12,941 nt of DNA from an uncultured Mycoplasmatota bacterium. Its GTDB lineage: Bacteria > Bacillota_I > Bacilli_A > RF39 > UBA660. Each line of letters begins with the position of its first letter. Position 1 is the first letter of the stretch. The DNA lies in the NCBI GenBank assembly GCA_947645535.1, contig CANSDD010000045.1, positions 1-12,941 on the forward strand. Direction: 5' to 3'. The position numbers were made by a program, and so were the translations under genes. Under the pieces are notes generated by a model. The model had not been told where the DNA came from. It did not search any database and saw nothing but the letters and a program-made list of their open reading frames with translations. Positions 1 to 7,326 of this stretch are shown in pieces.

Positions 1-16
1 TATATCTAGCAATCAT

Positions 17-46
17 ATTATATCACTTTTTCTAGTTTCGGGACAA
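17..46 (-). promoter_or_regulatory. Possible leftward promoter
   Basis: On the minus strand, TTGTCC (41-46) lies 18 bases before TATAAT (17-22), and the -10 carries an extended TG at 24-25. It would drive a gene to the left of the window, divergent from the XRE gene. The 9-mer TATTATATC occurs here (16-24) and again at 50-58. Such a repeat could be an operator, but AT-rich DNA produces repeats by chance. No gene is visible in 1-139. Confidence 0.3.
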
Positions 47-64
47 GTCTATTATATCTTTATT

Positions 65-111
65 TTTACAACTATGCACTGACAATTATACAAGCTATTT
101 ATTGATAAAAT
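65..111 (+). promoter_or_regulatory. Likely promoter region of the XRE gene
   Basis: Two weak candidates exist: TTTACA (65-70) with TATACA (87-92, spacer 16), or CTGACA (79-84) with GATAAA (104-109, spacer 19). Neither is strong, as would fit a gene under tight or autogenous control. The Shine-Dalgarno AGGTGA at 127-132 sits 7 bases before the ATG. Confidence 0.3.
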
Positions 112-139
112 ATTAGTAAGGAAAGTAGGTGACGTTCAA

Positions 140-418
140 ATGGACAAAGATAATATTAAACATATCTATGAACGTACCTCAAAACGCATTAAAATGTTTC
201 GTAAATTCCGAAAACTTACTCAAGAACAATTAAGTGAAGCTTCTACTTTTTCTAGAGGATTTATTGGAAATATTGAAGGAGAGCATACAGAACAAACATT
301 TTCGTTAGGTGTTTTATATTATATTTCTTTAAAATTAGACATTCCAATTGAATTATTTGTAAAAGAAGATATTACAGAAGAATTAAAAAAATATGGAATT
401 GAAGAAAAAAATTTCTAG
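140..418 (+). CDS. XRE-family HTH transcriptional regulator
   Basis: A 92-residue DNA-binding protein made of a single Cro/C1-type helix-turn-helix. The signature LTQEQLSEAS begins at residue 26 and the recognition helix is about residues 38-47 (SRGFIGNIEGE). A helical, acidic tail (residues 70-92) probably supports dimerisation. There is no sensor or peptidase domain, so it is a minimal repressor-like regulator of unknown target. The ATG has a good Shine-Dalgarno (AGGTGA, 127-132). It is monocistronic and converges on the YihY gene with a shared terminator. Stand-alone regulators of this kind often control themselves or the divergent neighbour, which here would be left of the window. Family assignment is firm; the target is unknown. 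Confidence 0.9.
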   Translation: MDKDNIKHIYERTSKRIKMFRKFRKLTQEQLSEASTFSRGFIGNIEGEHTEQTFSLGVLYYISLKLDIPIELFVKEDITEELKKYGIEEKNF

Positions 419-444
419 TACTATAGTAATTTTTTTTTGACAAA

Positions 445-469
445 AAAAGAGTGAATCATTCACTCTTTT
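445..469. terminator. Bidirectional intrinsic terminator (XRE / YihY)
   Basis: A perfect 11-bp inverted repeat, AAAAGAGTGAA / TTCACTCTTTT, with a 3-base TCA loop. On the minus strand the stem runs into seven T residues, a good terminator for the yihY transcript. On the plus strand it ends the XRE transcript with a shorter T run that lies inside the stem. It sits between two convergent genes and probably serves both. Confidence 0.85.
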
Positions 470-579
470 ACATAGTATTGTTTGATCAAGATAATATTAC
501 CCTATAATCATACTCATTAAAAAATGATGTACTATGTAGTCTGTAATGGTACATATTGGTAACCACATATGTATCCATT
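469..579. repeat. Intergenic inverted repeats between terminator and yihY stop
   Basis: Three nested or adjacent inverted repeats fill the gap. A 9-bp pair lies at 469-477 / 530-538 (TACATAGTA / TACTATGTA). A 5-bp hairpin TCATT-AAAA-AATGA is at 514-527. A 12-bp stem with one bulge lies at 545-556 / 567-579, beginning 6 bases past the yihY stop codon. None is followed by a T run on the minus strand, so these are not terminators. They could protect the 3' end of the yihY mRNA or be remnants of a small element. No ORF is supported here. Confidence 0.4.
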
Positions 580-585
580 TTTATC

Positions 586-1428
586 CTATCCAGATTCTTC
601 TATTTTATTCTCTTCTATTGAATTCACTTTATAAACTTCAGTATTAATTGCAATTCCTACTACTAATATATACGATAAAATATAAATCCACATCATAAGT
701 ACAACAATTCCAGATAAACTGCCATAAAAAATATCATAATTTGTAAAATGAGAAACATAATAAGAATAAAATGCTGTAACAAGTGACCAAGCAAGAGTTG
801 TAAACATTGCTCCTTTATTTACATAATGACTTGGTATCTTTTTATCTGGTGCCATCGTATAAATCATCTTTATTAAGAAAAAAATTAAGAAAAAAGCAAT
901 TGGCCATTTCAAAAATACAAATATATAATAAACTGATTTACTAACTTTCTCCATAAATTGTAAATCTAAAATAAATCTTACTATTACATTTCCGAAAGCT
1001 AAAAAGACAATTACAAAAATAAATAGATTCACTAATAAAACAGTTAAAAATAATGCTTTAATTCTTCTTTTTAAAAATTCTGAATGTGGAATATCATATA
1101 AAATATTAGATGTTAAAATAATAGAATGAGCGCCATTAGATGCCACAATAAAACCTGTTATCATATAAAATATAATATTTCCATCAATTCCTTTTCCTTG
1201 TATAAAAGGAAGTAATATTTCATTAATTTCATTTGGTAATGCACTTCTTAAAAAACTCACTAATGAATCAATAGAAAGAGAAAAATAAGAAGCAATAAAA
1301 CCAATCAAAGTAATGATTGGAATGATTGATAAAACTAAAAAGAAGGCCAAATTACCTGGTAAAATTCTCATCTGTGGTTTTTCAATCACAAGATATAAAC
1401 GCTTTAAAATAGCTTTTATCCGCTTCAT
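586..1428 (-). CDS. YihY/BrkB family integral membrane protein
   Basis: A 280-residue polytopic membrane protein with six hydrophobic segments, at about residues 27-48, 85-105, 124-150, 168-191, 208-224 and 236-262. Family hallmarks are GNLAFFLVLSIIP near residue 25 and YGSLSGIVVLMMWIYI starting at residue 235. Length fits the family (about 270-310). The family was once called ribonuclease BN by error; its members are probably envelope or transport-related membrane proteins, and the biochemical function is not settled. The start has a perfect AGGAGG 5 bases upstream. It lies 18 bases after the GGDEF sensor gene and is the last gene of that operon. The C-terminal tail is short, acidic and cytoplasmic. 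Confidence 0.9.
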   Translation of the reverse strand: MKRIKAILKRLYLVIEKPQMRILPGNLAFFLVLSIIPIITLIGFIASYFSLSIDSLVSFLRSALPNEINEILLPFIQGKGIDGNIIFYMITGFIVASNGAHSIILTSNILYDIPHSEFLKRRIKALFLTVLLVNLFIFVIVFLAFGNVIVRFILDLQFMEKVSKSVYYIFVFLKWPIAFFLIFFLIKMIYTMAPDKKIPSHYVNKGAMFTTLAWSLVTAFYSYYVSHFTNYDIFYGSLSGIVVLMMWIYILSYILVVGIAINTEVYKVNSIEENKIEESG

Positions 1429-1446
1429 TTTGACCTCCTAAATTAT

Positions 1447-3501
1447 TTAATTATTATTTAATTCTTCTTTATTATTTCTCATATCTAATGTTGCTTCATT
1501 GACTGCATCATCAATTGTCTTAATTGCATCATTGATCATACTATAACCACTAGCTGCACCAAAACCATGAGAAAGCTCTTTTAATTCTTTCGTTAATTTT
1601 CTATTATAAGCTACCACTTGCTTTTCATCATAACCTACTAAATAAATTAAAAATTCATTTCCATTTGTTCTTACAATATCACTATTTTGAATTTGTCCAC
1701 GAATTAAAATATTAGCTGCCTCTTTAATTACATTATCTCCTTCTTGATGCCCATAATTATCATTAATATAAGCAATATTATTCAAATCCACAATAATAAT
1801 TGCCTGGGGATATACTTCTGAGCTATCCCATGTTTCTATATTGTCATTTAAATAAGCTCTATTTTTAAGTGATGTTAAAGCATCAATATAACGAAGCTTG
1901 CTTTCTTTACTAATTTTTTTATTCTTTTCACTTTTCTTTTTGAAACTAATATATCCAAAAAGTGCTACTACAAATACAATGAAAACACCTATTAATAACA
2001 TAATCCTTCCCATATTTAATTCATTTTGTGATAAATTTGATAATTCATAAAAACTATTATTAAATATTGTTTTTTCATTAACAAATGATAAATAAAAATT
2101 TAATAAATTAGCAAATATTTCATTTTCCTTAATATCTCTAATAACAAATGTATAATCATCATTCAGTGTCTCTCTATAATCAATTTTAAAATCGTTTAAA
2201 TTACTATCTTGATAATATTTATAATTCTCATAATCAATTGCAATTATACTATTTTTATCTACTTTTTGTAGTAATTCTTCTAAGGTATTACATTCTTCTA
2301 TATTTACACCATTTGAACCTAAATAAAACGAAATTTTAGAATTTTTTAATGTTAATACTGTTTTATCTTTTAAAGAAGCAATAGAATTTACAATATTATT
2401 TTTATTTCCATAAGATAAAACAACTAATTGTTCAGAATATAAAGATGCTGTTTCTATCACATCTATATTATATTTTGTACTCTTATAATTATTAAACATA
2501 ATATCAATTTTATTTTCATTAAATGCTGTAATCATACTTTCTATACTAGGATATTCTTCAAAAGCAATTTCAATATCTGCTATGCCTGAAGTAATTTTCA
2601 ATAAACTACTATTATATCCTTTTAATTTAGAATTTATAATTGTATCAAATGGTGCATTATCAACAAATCCATATATATATCTTTTACTTTTAAAGTTTGC
2701 TTTTGTTTTATCATCAATATTTTTAAATTCAAAATATGCTGAAGCAAAATAATTATTATATGCTTCTTCATAACTTTCTTTATACCATTTTTTATAATAT
2801 TTATTTAATATTGTATTTAATTTATCAGTACTTCCTAAACGAAATACATAATAAATAGGATACTCTGTAATATTATAAGCAATTGTAAAATTATTATCTA
2901 TCACATCTTCTAAATAAGAAATTTTTGGAAGTGCAATCGCATCTACTGCTCCATCACTTCCTTTTTCTTTGTTTAGTGCACTAATAAGTTCAGAAGATGA
3001 CTTAAATGTTTTTAGTGTTATGCTACTTCCTCTTAAATAAGTAGTTATTTTTTGAGCATCATCATCTAATAACCCAATTACCAAATCTTGTATATCAGAT
3101 AATTTACTATATTTCACATTTTCTTTTGTAAAAATTGCATAATTATCTTCGTAAAATAATAAATCATTTTTTTCTAATTGATTTGTTTTAATAATTGCAT
3201 AATCTGTTTTGGTTTCTTCATTTGATGAAATAGGAACTCTATTAAATGCTAGTCCTGTATTCTTTTCTAACGAATCTAAAAATTCAAATATAATTCCTTT
3301 TCCATTATAACTTAGTACTGGTACTTGATTGATTATTGATAAATCAATTAAACTATTTTTATTATTCTCTATCCATTGATTTTCTATAATTGTAAGTGTT
3401 GTGTCTTTATCTTGTTTGTTAAATACAAAATAAAATATTCCAGCTATTATAAGCAGTATAACAATAAGAATACTGATGATAATAACATTCTTTTTTTTCA
3501 T
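1447..3501 (-). CDS. Membrane sensor: two periplasmic-binding-like domains plus degenerate GGDEF
   Basis: A 684-residue protein. Residues 5-28 form an N-terminal membrane anchor or signal. Two successive extracytoplasmic solute-binding (SBP_bac_3-like) domains lie at about 40-255 and 272-478. A second transmembrane segment (500-521) is followed by a cytoplasmic GGDEF domain (about 538-680). GGDEF landmarks are present: DALTSLKNR (540-548), VDLNN with metal-binding D572, and NDNYGHQEGD (580-589). The signature loop itself reads R-T-N-G-N-E-F (611-617), so the first Gly and the metal-coordinating third residue are both Asn. The inhibitory RxxD site is QxxD (605-608). Cyclic-di-GMP synthesis is therefore doubtful; a GTP-binding or signalling-scaffold role is possible. 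The ligand may be an amino acid or similar small solute. Shine-Dalgarno is GGAGGA. It sits between the 165-residue membrane protein and yihY with 18-base gaps on both sides. Confidence 0.85.
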   Translation of the reverse strand: MKKKNVIIISILIVILLIIAGIFYFVFNKQDKDTTLTIIENQWIENNKNSLIDLSIINQVPVLSYNGKGIIFEFLDSLEKNTGLAFNRVPISSNEETKTDYAIIKTNQLEKNDLLFYEDNYAIFTKENVKYSKLSDIQDLVIGLLDDDAQKITTYLRGSSITLKTFKSSSELISALNKEKGSDGAVDAIALPKISYLEDVIDNNFTIAYNITEYPIYYVFRLGSTDKLNTILNKYYKKWYKESYEEAYNNYFASAYFEFKNIDDKTKANFKSKRYIYGFVDNAPFDTIINSKLKGYNSSLLKITSGIADIEIAFEEYPSIESMITAFNENKIDIMFNNYKSTKYNIDVIETASLYSEQLVVLSYGNKNNIVNSIASLKDKTVLTLKNSKISFYLGSNGVNIEECNTLEELLQKVDKNSIIAIDYENYKYYQDSNLNDFKIDYRETLNDDYTFVIRDIKENEIFANLLNFYLSFVNEKTIFNNSFYELSNLSQNELNMGRIMLLIGVFIVFVVALFGYISFKKKSEKNKKISKESKLRYIDALTSLKNRAYLNDNIETWDSSEVYPQAIIIVDLNNIAYINDNYGHQEGDNVIKEAANILIRGQIQNSDIVRTNGNEFLIYLVGYDEKQVVAYNRKLTKELKELSHGFGAASGYSMINDAIKTIDDAVNEATLDMRNNKEELNNN

Positions 3502-3519
3502 ACTATTTCCTCCTACATT

Positions 3520-4017
3520 TTACCACACAAAATCAGCAGTACTGCGATGTTTATATCCCATAATTGGGTAAATAGTTGTCTGCCCTACTCCATCTTCATT
3601 TGCTTCTACATTTTCTGTTGCCTCTTCTTCTGTAGAACGGATAATTACCTGTATGTCATAAAATCCCTTTTCTGCATCCGATAAAGTACTTAATATTGGT
3701 GCGGCTAAACTTTTGGCTACATCTACAGTTGTTCCATTTACAACATCAATACTGATATTTAATAATTTCCCTTCTAAACGATGACTAGCACTTTTCACAT
3801 TTTCTGATTTCTTTATTTCATCTACAATACTATTTAATGTATTTGTATCTAATAGAACTTCTTCTATTCCATCTAAGCGATTACCATACAGTGTACCTTC
3901 TGTTCCTGATAAAAACATAGAACGAACCAATAACAAAGCTGCTATAATTACAATAATTAAGATAGTAATGCAAATAATTCCTACTTTATGTCTTTTTATA
4001 AAATTCCAAACAGCCAT
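3520..4017 (-). CDS. Single-pass membrane protein of unknown function
   Basis: A 165-residue protein I do not recognise. A basic N-terminus (KRHK, residues 8-11) precedes one long transmembrane helix (about 12-34), implying an extracytoplasmic C-terminal domain. Residues 55-128 look like an alpha/beta fold: a helix (LNSIVDEIKK), a strand, a strand (LLNISIDVVNG), a helix (VAKSLAAPILSTL) and a strand (IQVIIRS). An acidic linker follows (129-143), then a conserved-looking tail, YPIMGYKHRSTADFVW. Shine-Dalgarno is GAGGTGA. It begins 55 bases after gatB with its own promoter and precedes the GGDEF sensor by 18 bases, so it may be a partner of that sensor or of YihY. That link is inference from position only. 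Confidence 0.75.
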   Translation of the reverse strand: MAVWNFIKRHKVGIICITILIIVIIAALLLVRSMFLSGTEGTLYGNRLDGIEEVLLDTNTLNSIVDEIKKSENVKSASHRLEGKLLNISIDVVNGTTVDVAKSLAAPILSTLSDAEKGFYDIQVIIRSTEEEATENVEANEDGVGQTTIYPIMGYKHRSTADFVW

Positions 4018-4042
4018 TTTTTATTCACCTCAATCTTTTATC

Positions 4043-4071
4043 ATTATACTATATTTCTAAATTTCTAGCAA
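4043..4071 (-). promoter_or_regulatory. Promoter for the unknown-GGDEF-yihY unit
   Basis: On the minus strand, TTGCTA (4066-4071) is 17 bases from a perfect TATAAT (4043-4048). It begins directly after the gatB stop codon (4073-4075) and lies 26 bases before the next start codon. The three downstream membrane genes can therefore be transcribed independently of gatCAB. No terminator is seen after gatB, so read-through is also likely. Confidence 0.65.
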
Positions 4072-4072
4072 A

Positions 4073-5491
4073 TTATAATTTTTGTAATTCTTTTTCCAAT
4101 AAATTACCAGTAAGTACTGGATTTGCCTGCCCTTTTGATACTTTCATAATTTGTCCCATCAAATATTTTACTGCTCTATCTTTTCCATTTTTAAAATCTT
4201 CTACAGAATCAGGATTTTCACTAATTATCTTTTTTATCATTTCTAATAATGATGCTTCATCACTAATTTGCTCACATCCTAGCTCTTTTATTAACTCTTC
4301 AAAATTTCCTCCTTTATTGATTAAAATTGGAAGTATCTCTTTCCCCTGTTTTGACGAAATTTTTCCAGTTTCTAATGCATTTACAAATGATTTTAAATTT
4401 TCCCTAGTTAAATGAATATCTCCAAAATCTAAATCATTTTTATTCATAATACTAATAATATCGCCTGTAAGTAGATTAGACAAAATAATTGGATTCATAT
4501 CATTTTTATAAATTTCAAAAAATTCACACATTGCTTTACTTGCAATGATAGTATTTCTATTTTTCTCATTAAGTCCTAAACTTTCATATTCACTTCTAAG
4601 TACCTCGGGCATTATTGGCATAGAATCTTCTATTTCTTTTATCCATTCATCACTAATATGAAAATAAGGTAAATCTGGTTCTGGAAAATAACGATAGTCA
4701 TTGCCTGTCTCTTTACTTCGCATAGCAATTGTGCTCATTGTTTTATCATTAAATCTTCTAGTTTCTTCATGAATAATATCGCCTTTTTCTAAAATTTCTG
4801 ATTGTCTTTTAATTTCATAGTTAATAGCAACACCAACATTACTTATAGAACCAATATTTTTTATTTCTACTTTGGTGCCCAATAGTGTACTACTCTCTTC
4901 AGCAACTGAAATATTGACATCACAACGCATACTTCCTTCTTCTATTTTTACATCACTAATTCCTAAATATAGTAATGTTTCTCTTAATTTTTCCACATAC
5001 TTCATAGCTTCTTCAGCACTTTTCATATCTGGTCTACTAACAATTTCAATTAAAGGCACTCCTGCTCTATTAAAATTTAATAAAGTGGCTTTTTCTGTAT
5101 GAATACTTTTGCAAGTATCTTCTTCAATATGCATTCTCTCTAAACGAATTCTCTTTTTTTCTCCATTTATATCTATTTCTACATAACCATCTGTTCCAAT
5201 TGGTGTTTTTTGCTGTGTAATTTGATATCCTTTTGGTAAATCTGGATAAAAATAGTTTTTACGATCAAAATGCATAGATCTTGTAATATTACAATTAAAA
5301 GCTAAACAAGCTTTAATTGCCATGTTAACAACTTCTTTATTAAGATTAGGAAGAGTTCCTGGATAACCTAAATCTAAGACTGTCACATTTGTATTAGTAG
5401 AAGCATTAAAGTTATTCTCTGCTTTTGAAAATACTTTCCCTTTACTTTTTAATTCTACATGCACTTCAATTCCGATTGTAGGTACTAACAT
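4073..5491 (-). CDS. gatB: Asp-tRNA(Asn)/Glu-tRNA(Gln) amidotransferase subunit B
   Basis: The tRNA-binding and kinase subunit of GatCAB. It phosphorylates the misacylated Glu or Asp on tRNA(Gln)/tRNA(Asn) so that ammonia from GatA can amidate it. At 472 residues it is full length. Visible signatures are IGIEVHVEL (6-14), RKNYFYPDLPKGYQITQ (77-93), RLERMHIEEDTCK (116-128) and NFNRAGVPLIEIVS (139-152). The C-terminal third (about 325-472) is the helical YqeY-like tail that contacts the tRNA elbow. The ATG overlaps the end of gatA by 7 bases (5485-5491), with GGAGAGTGG upstream, so translation is probably coupled. The genome should lack a glutaminyl- or asparaginyl-tRNA synthetase. Confidence 0.97.
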   Translation of the reverse strand: MLVPTIGIEVHVELKSKGKVFSKAENNFNASTNTNVTVLDLGYPGTLPNLNKEVVNMAIKACLAFNCNITRSMHFDRKNYFYPDLPKGYQITQQKTPIGTDGYVEIDINGEKKRIRLERMHIEEDTCKSIHTEKATLLNFNRAGVPLIEIVSRPDMKSAEEAMKYVEKLRETLLYLGISDVKIEEGSMRCDVNISVAEESSTLLGTKVEIKNIGSISNVGVAINYEIKRQSEILEKGDIIHEETRRFNDKTMSTIAMRSKETGNDYRYFPEPDLPYFHISDEWIKEIEDSMPIMPEVLRSEYESLGLNEKNRNTIIASKAMCEFFEIYKNDMNPIILSNLLTGDIISIMNKNDLDFGDIHLTRENLKSFVNALETGKISSKQGKEILPILINKGGNFEELIKELGCEQISDEASLLEMIKKIISENPDSVEDFKNGKDRAVKYLMGQIMKVSKGQANPVLTGNLLEKELQKL

Positions 5492-6936
5492 TGTTTACCA
5501 CTCTCCAAATCTAAATTTAATGTTTTTTCAATATAAGATGCGAGTTCATAAATGACTTCTTCTTTAAAATAATTTCCAATAATTTGCATTCCTATTGGCA
5601 TATGTTCTTGATCGAATCCAACTGGCAGTGAAAGTGCTGGAAGACCTGCCATATTTACAGGTATTGTAAGTAAATCATCATAAAAACTTTTTAAAGCATC
5701 ATCTACTTTTATTCCAAGAGGATAAGCAACTCCTGTATTTGTGGGCCCAATTATTAAATCATATGTTTCAAATACTTTTTTAAAACTATCTACCATTTTT
5801 CTTCTTATTTTTAAAGCTTTTTCATAATAAATATTTGCATTTTTTCCACTTAATACATAAGAACCTATCATAATTCTACGTTTTACTTCTTCCCCAAAGC
5901 CTTCACTTCTACTCTTTTTATATAATTCTTCGATTGATGTATAAGAATCTGTAATATGCCCATAACGTATTCCATCATATCTTGCTAGGTTACTACTTGC
6001 TTCAGCAAGAGCAATTACTTGATATAAAGGAATCGCATATTCTAAATAATCAATATCAATATAATCAATATTACAGCCTTCTTTTTCTAATAACGAAATA
6101 ATTTCTTTTATTTTTTCTCTTATTTCTACATTTATTGCATCACTCATATAATAATTGGGAACTGCTATTTTCAAACTTTTTATATCTTTTTCAAGATGAG
6201 ATATATAATTTGGTACAACCTTATCAGATGATGTATAATCTTTTATATCTTTTCCACTAATTGCTTCTAATAATAATGCATTTTCATAAACTGTTCTTGT
6301 CATTGGACCAATTTGATCTAAAGAAGATGCAAAAGCAACTAAACCATAACGTGATACTCTACCATATGTTGGCTTTAATCCTACAATTCCACAGAAACTA
6401 GATGGTTGACGAACACTTCCTCCCGTATCAGAGCCTAAAGCAAATGGAGTTATTCTAGCAGATACTGCTACTGCACTCCCACTACTACTTCCACCTGGAA
6501 CTCTTGTTTTATTCCATGGATTTAAAGTATTTCCAAAATAACTAGTTTCTCCTGTTGAACCCATAGCAAATTCATCCATATTAGTTTTTCCTATAATAAT
6601 CATATGGTGAGCTTTGATTTTTTCAATTACTGTTGCATCATAAATAGGATTAAAATTTTCTAACATAAAAGATGCACAAGTTGTATTTAAATCTTTCGTT
6701 ATAATATTATCTTTTACTGCGATTGGTATTCCAAATAAAAGATTATCTACTTCTACATTTTCTAATTTCTTTGCTTCTTCTATAGCTGCTTCTTTATTTA
6801 ATGTGATAAAGGCATTTAAATCTTTATTTTTTTCTATTTTATCGAATGCTTCTAATACTAAATCAAGTGGTTTAATTTCATGATTTACTAACTTTGAATG
6901 AATTTCATCCAAAGAAAGATTTAAATAATTACTCAT
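5485..6936 (-). CDS. gatA: Asp-tRNA(Asn)/Glu-tRNA(Gln) amidotransferase subunit A
   Basis: The glutaminase subunit of GatCAB, an amidase-signature enzyme that releases ammonia from glutamine and channels it to GatB. Counting from the chosen start, the Ser-cisSer-Lys triad is K75 (in IAVKDN), S150 (in VPGGSSSGS) and S174 (in GSDTGGS). The spacing matches characterised GatA enzymes. A longer reading frame opens at 6984, but the start at 6936 is preferred. It begins MSNYLNLSLDEIHSKL, matches the family N-terminus and usual size (483 residues here), and has AAGGTG just upstream. It overlaps the gatC stop through the sequence ATGAGTAA (6929-6936), implying coupled translation and stoichiometric subunit supply. 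Confidence 0.97.
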   Translation of the reverse strand: MSNYLNLSLDEIHSKLVNHEIKPLDLVLEAFDKIEKNKDLNAFITLNKEAAIEEAKKLENVEVDNLLFGIPIAVKDNIITKDLNTTCASFMLENFNPIYDATVIEKIKAHHMIIIGKTNMDEFAMGSTGETSYFGNTLNPWNKTRVPGGSSSGSAVAVSARITPFALGSDTGGSVRQPSSFCGIVGLKPTYGRVSRYGLVAFASSLDQIGPMTRTVYENALLLEAISGKDIKDYTSSDKVVPNYISHLEKDIKSLKIAVPNYYMSDAINVEIREKIKEIISLLEKEGCNIDYIDIDYLEYAIPLYQVIALAEASSNLARYDGIRYGHITDSYTSIEELYKKSRSEGFGEEVKRRIMIGSYVLSGKNANIYYEKALKIRRKMVDSFKKVFETYDLIIGPTNTGVAYPLGIKVDDALKSFYDDLLTIPVNMAGLPALSLPVGFDQEHMPIGMQIIGNYFKEEVIYELASYIEKTLNLDLESGKQC

Positions 6937-7225
6937 CAAGCACCTTAGGTACTGTAATATAATCTCCACTTGTTTTATTTGCATTCTTTAAAATATCTTT
7001 CATTTCTAATCCTCCTTCTACTTCATCATTATGGTATATATCATAATTTTCTGTTGGAGCTATTAAAATTTCCTGCTCTTCTTTTATATCAATCGCTACT
7101 ATCTTATCAATATCACTTAATATATCTTGTAATTGACACGCAAATTTCTTTTTTTCTTCCTCTGTCAAAGTCAAATTGGCAAGATCTGCGACATGAATGA
7201 CTTCTTCTATACTTAATCCTTGCAT
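6929..7225 (-). CDS. gatC: Asp-tRNA(Asn)/Glu-tRNA(Gln) amidotransferase subunit C
   Basis: A 98-residue belt subunit that wraps between GatA and GatB and stabilises the complex. The N-terminal motif LSIEEVIHVADLANLTLTEE (residues 4-23) is the family signature, and length is normal (about 95-100). A conserved-type C-terminus lies near residues 60-95. It is the first gene of the operon, with a strong AAGGAGGAG and the promoter at 7254-7282. Its stop overlaps the gatA start by 8 bases. Confidence 0.95.
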   Translation of the reverse strand: MQGLSIEEVIHVADLANLTLTEEEKKKFACQLQDILSDIDKIVAIDIKEEQEILIAPTENYDIYHNDEVEGGLEMKDILKNANKTSGDYITVPKVLDE

Positions 7226-7253
7226 AATTCTCCTCCTTTATTTCACAGATTCT

Positions 7254-7282
7254 ATTATACCATTTTTTATGATTATTCACAA
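7254..7282 (-). promoter_or_regulatory. Promoter of gatCAB
   Basis: On the minus strand, TTGTGA (7277-7282) is 17 bases from TATAAT (7254-7259), with an extended -10 (TGG before TATAAT). It lies 28 bases upstream of the gatC start, giving a short leader with no room for a T-box or other riboswitch. Constitutive sigma-A type expression is expected. Confidence 0.8.
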
Positions 7283-7302
7283 AATATTTACAAGTACAAA
7301 TA

Positions 7303-7326
7303 AAAACGCTAGAAATCTAACGTTTT
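7303..7326 (-). terminator. Intrinsic terminator after the SIMPL gene
   Basis: A 10-bp stem (7303-7312 with 7317-7326) has a 4-base loop. In the minus-strand RNA the one non-Watson-Crick position (7309/7320) is a G-U wobble, whereas on the plus strand it would be a C-A mismatch, so it is built for the minus strand. A T-rich run follows. The SIMPL stop codon (7325-7327) lies within the stem. It separates this unit from the gatCAB promoter. Confidence 0.8.

Noticed and set aside
16..90. Roughly 34-base periodic ATTATA motifs (16-24, 50-58, 85-90) as a repeat array
   Set aside because: Only the first two share 9 bases, the spacer sequences differ, and AT-rich promoter DNA gives such repeats by chance. 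This is not a CRISPR array.
545..579. Hairpin just after yihY as its terminator
   Set aside because: No T run follows on the minus strand. The hairpin at 445-469 with seven T residues is the better terminator.
3376..3684. Plus-strand open frame, Cys/Tyr/Ile-rich
   Set aside because: It spans the junction of two well-supported minus-strand genes, with no ribosome site and an implausible composition.
6937..6984. N-terminal extension of GatA by 16 residues
   Set aside because: The extension lies inside gatC, lacks homology to GatA N-termini, and the start at 6936 has AAGGTG upstream and the expected length.
7226..7324. T-box or other riboswitch upstream of gatCAB
   Set aside because: The promoter lies 28 bases from the gatC start, leaving no space for a leader structure.
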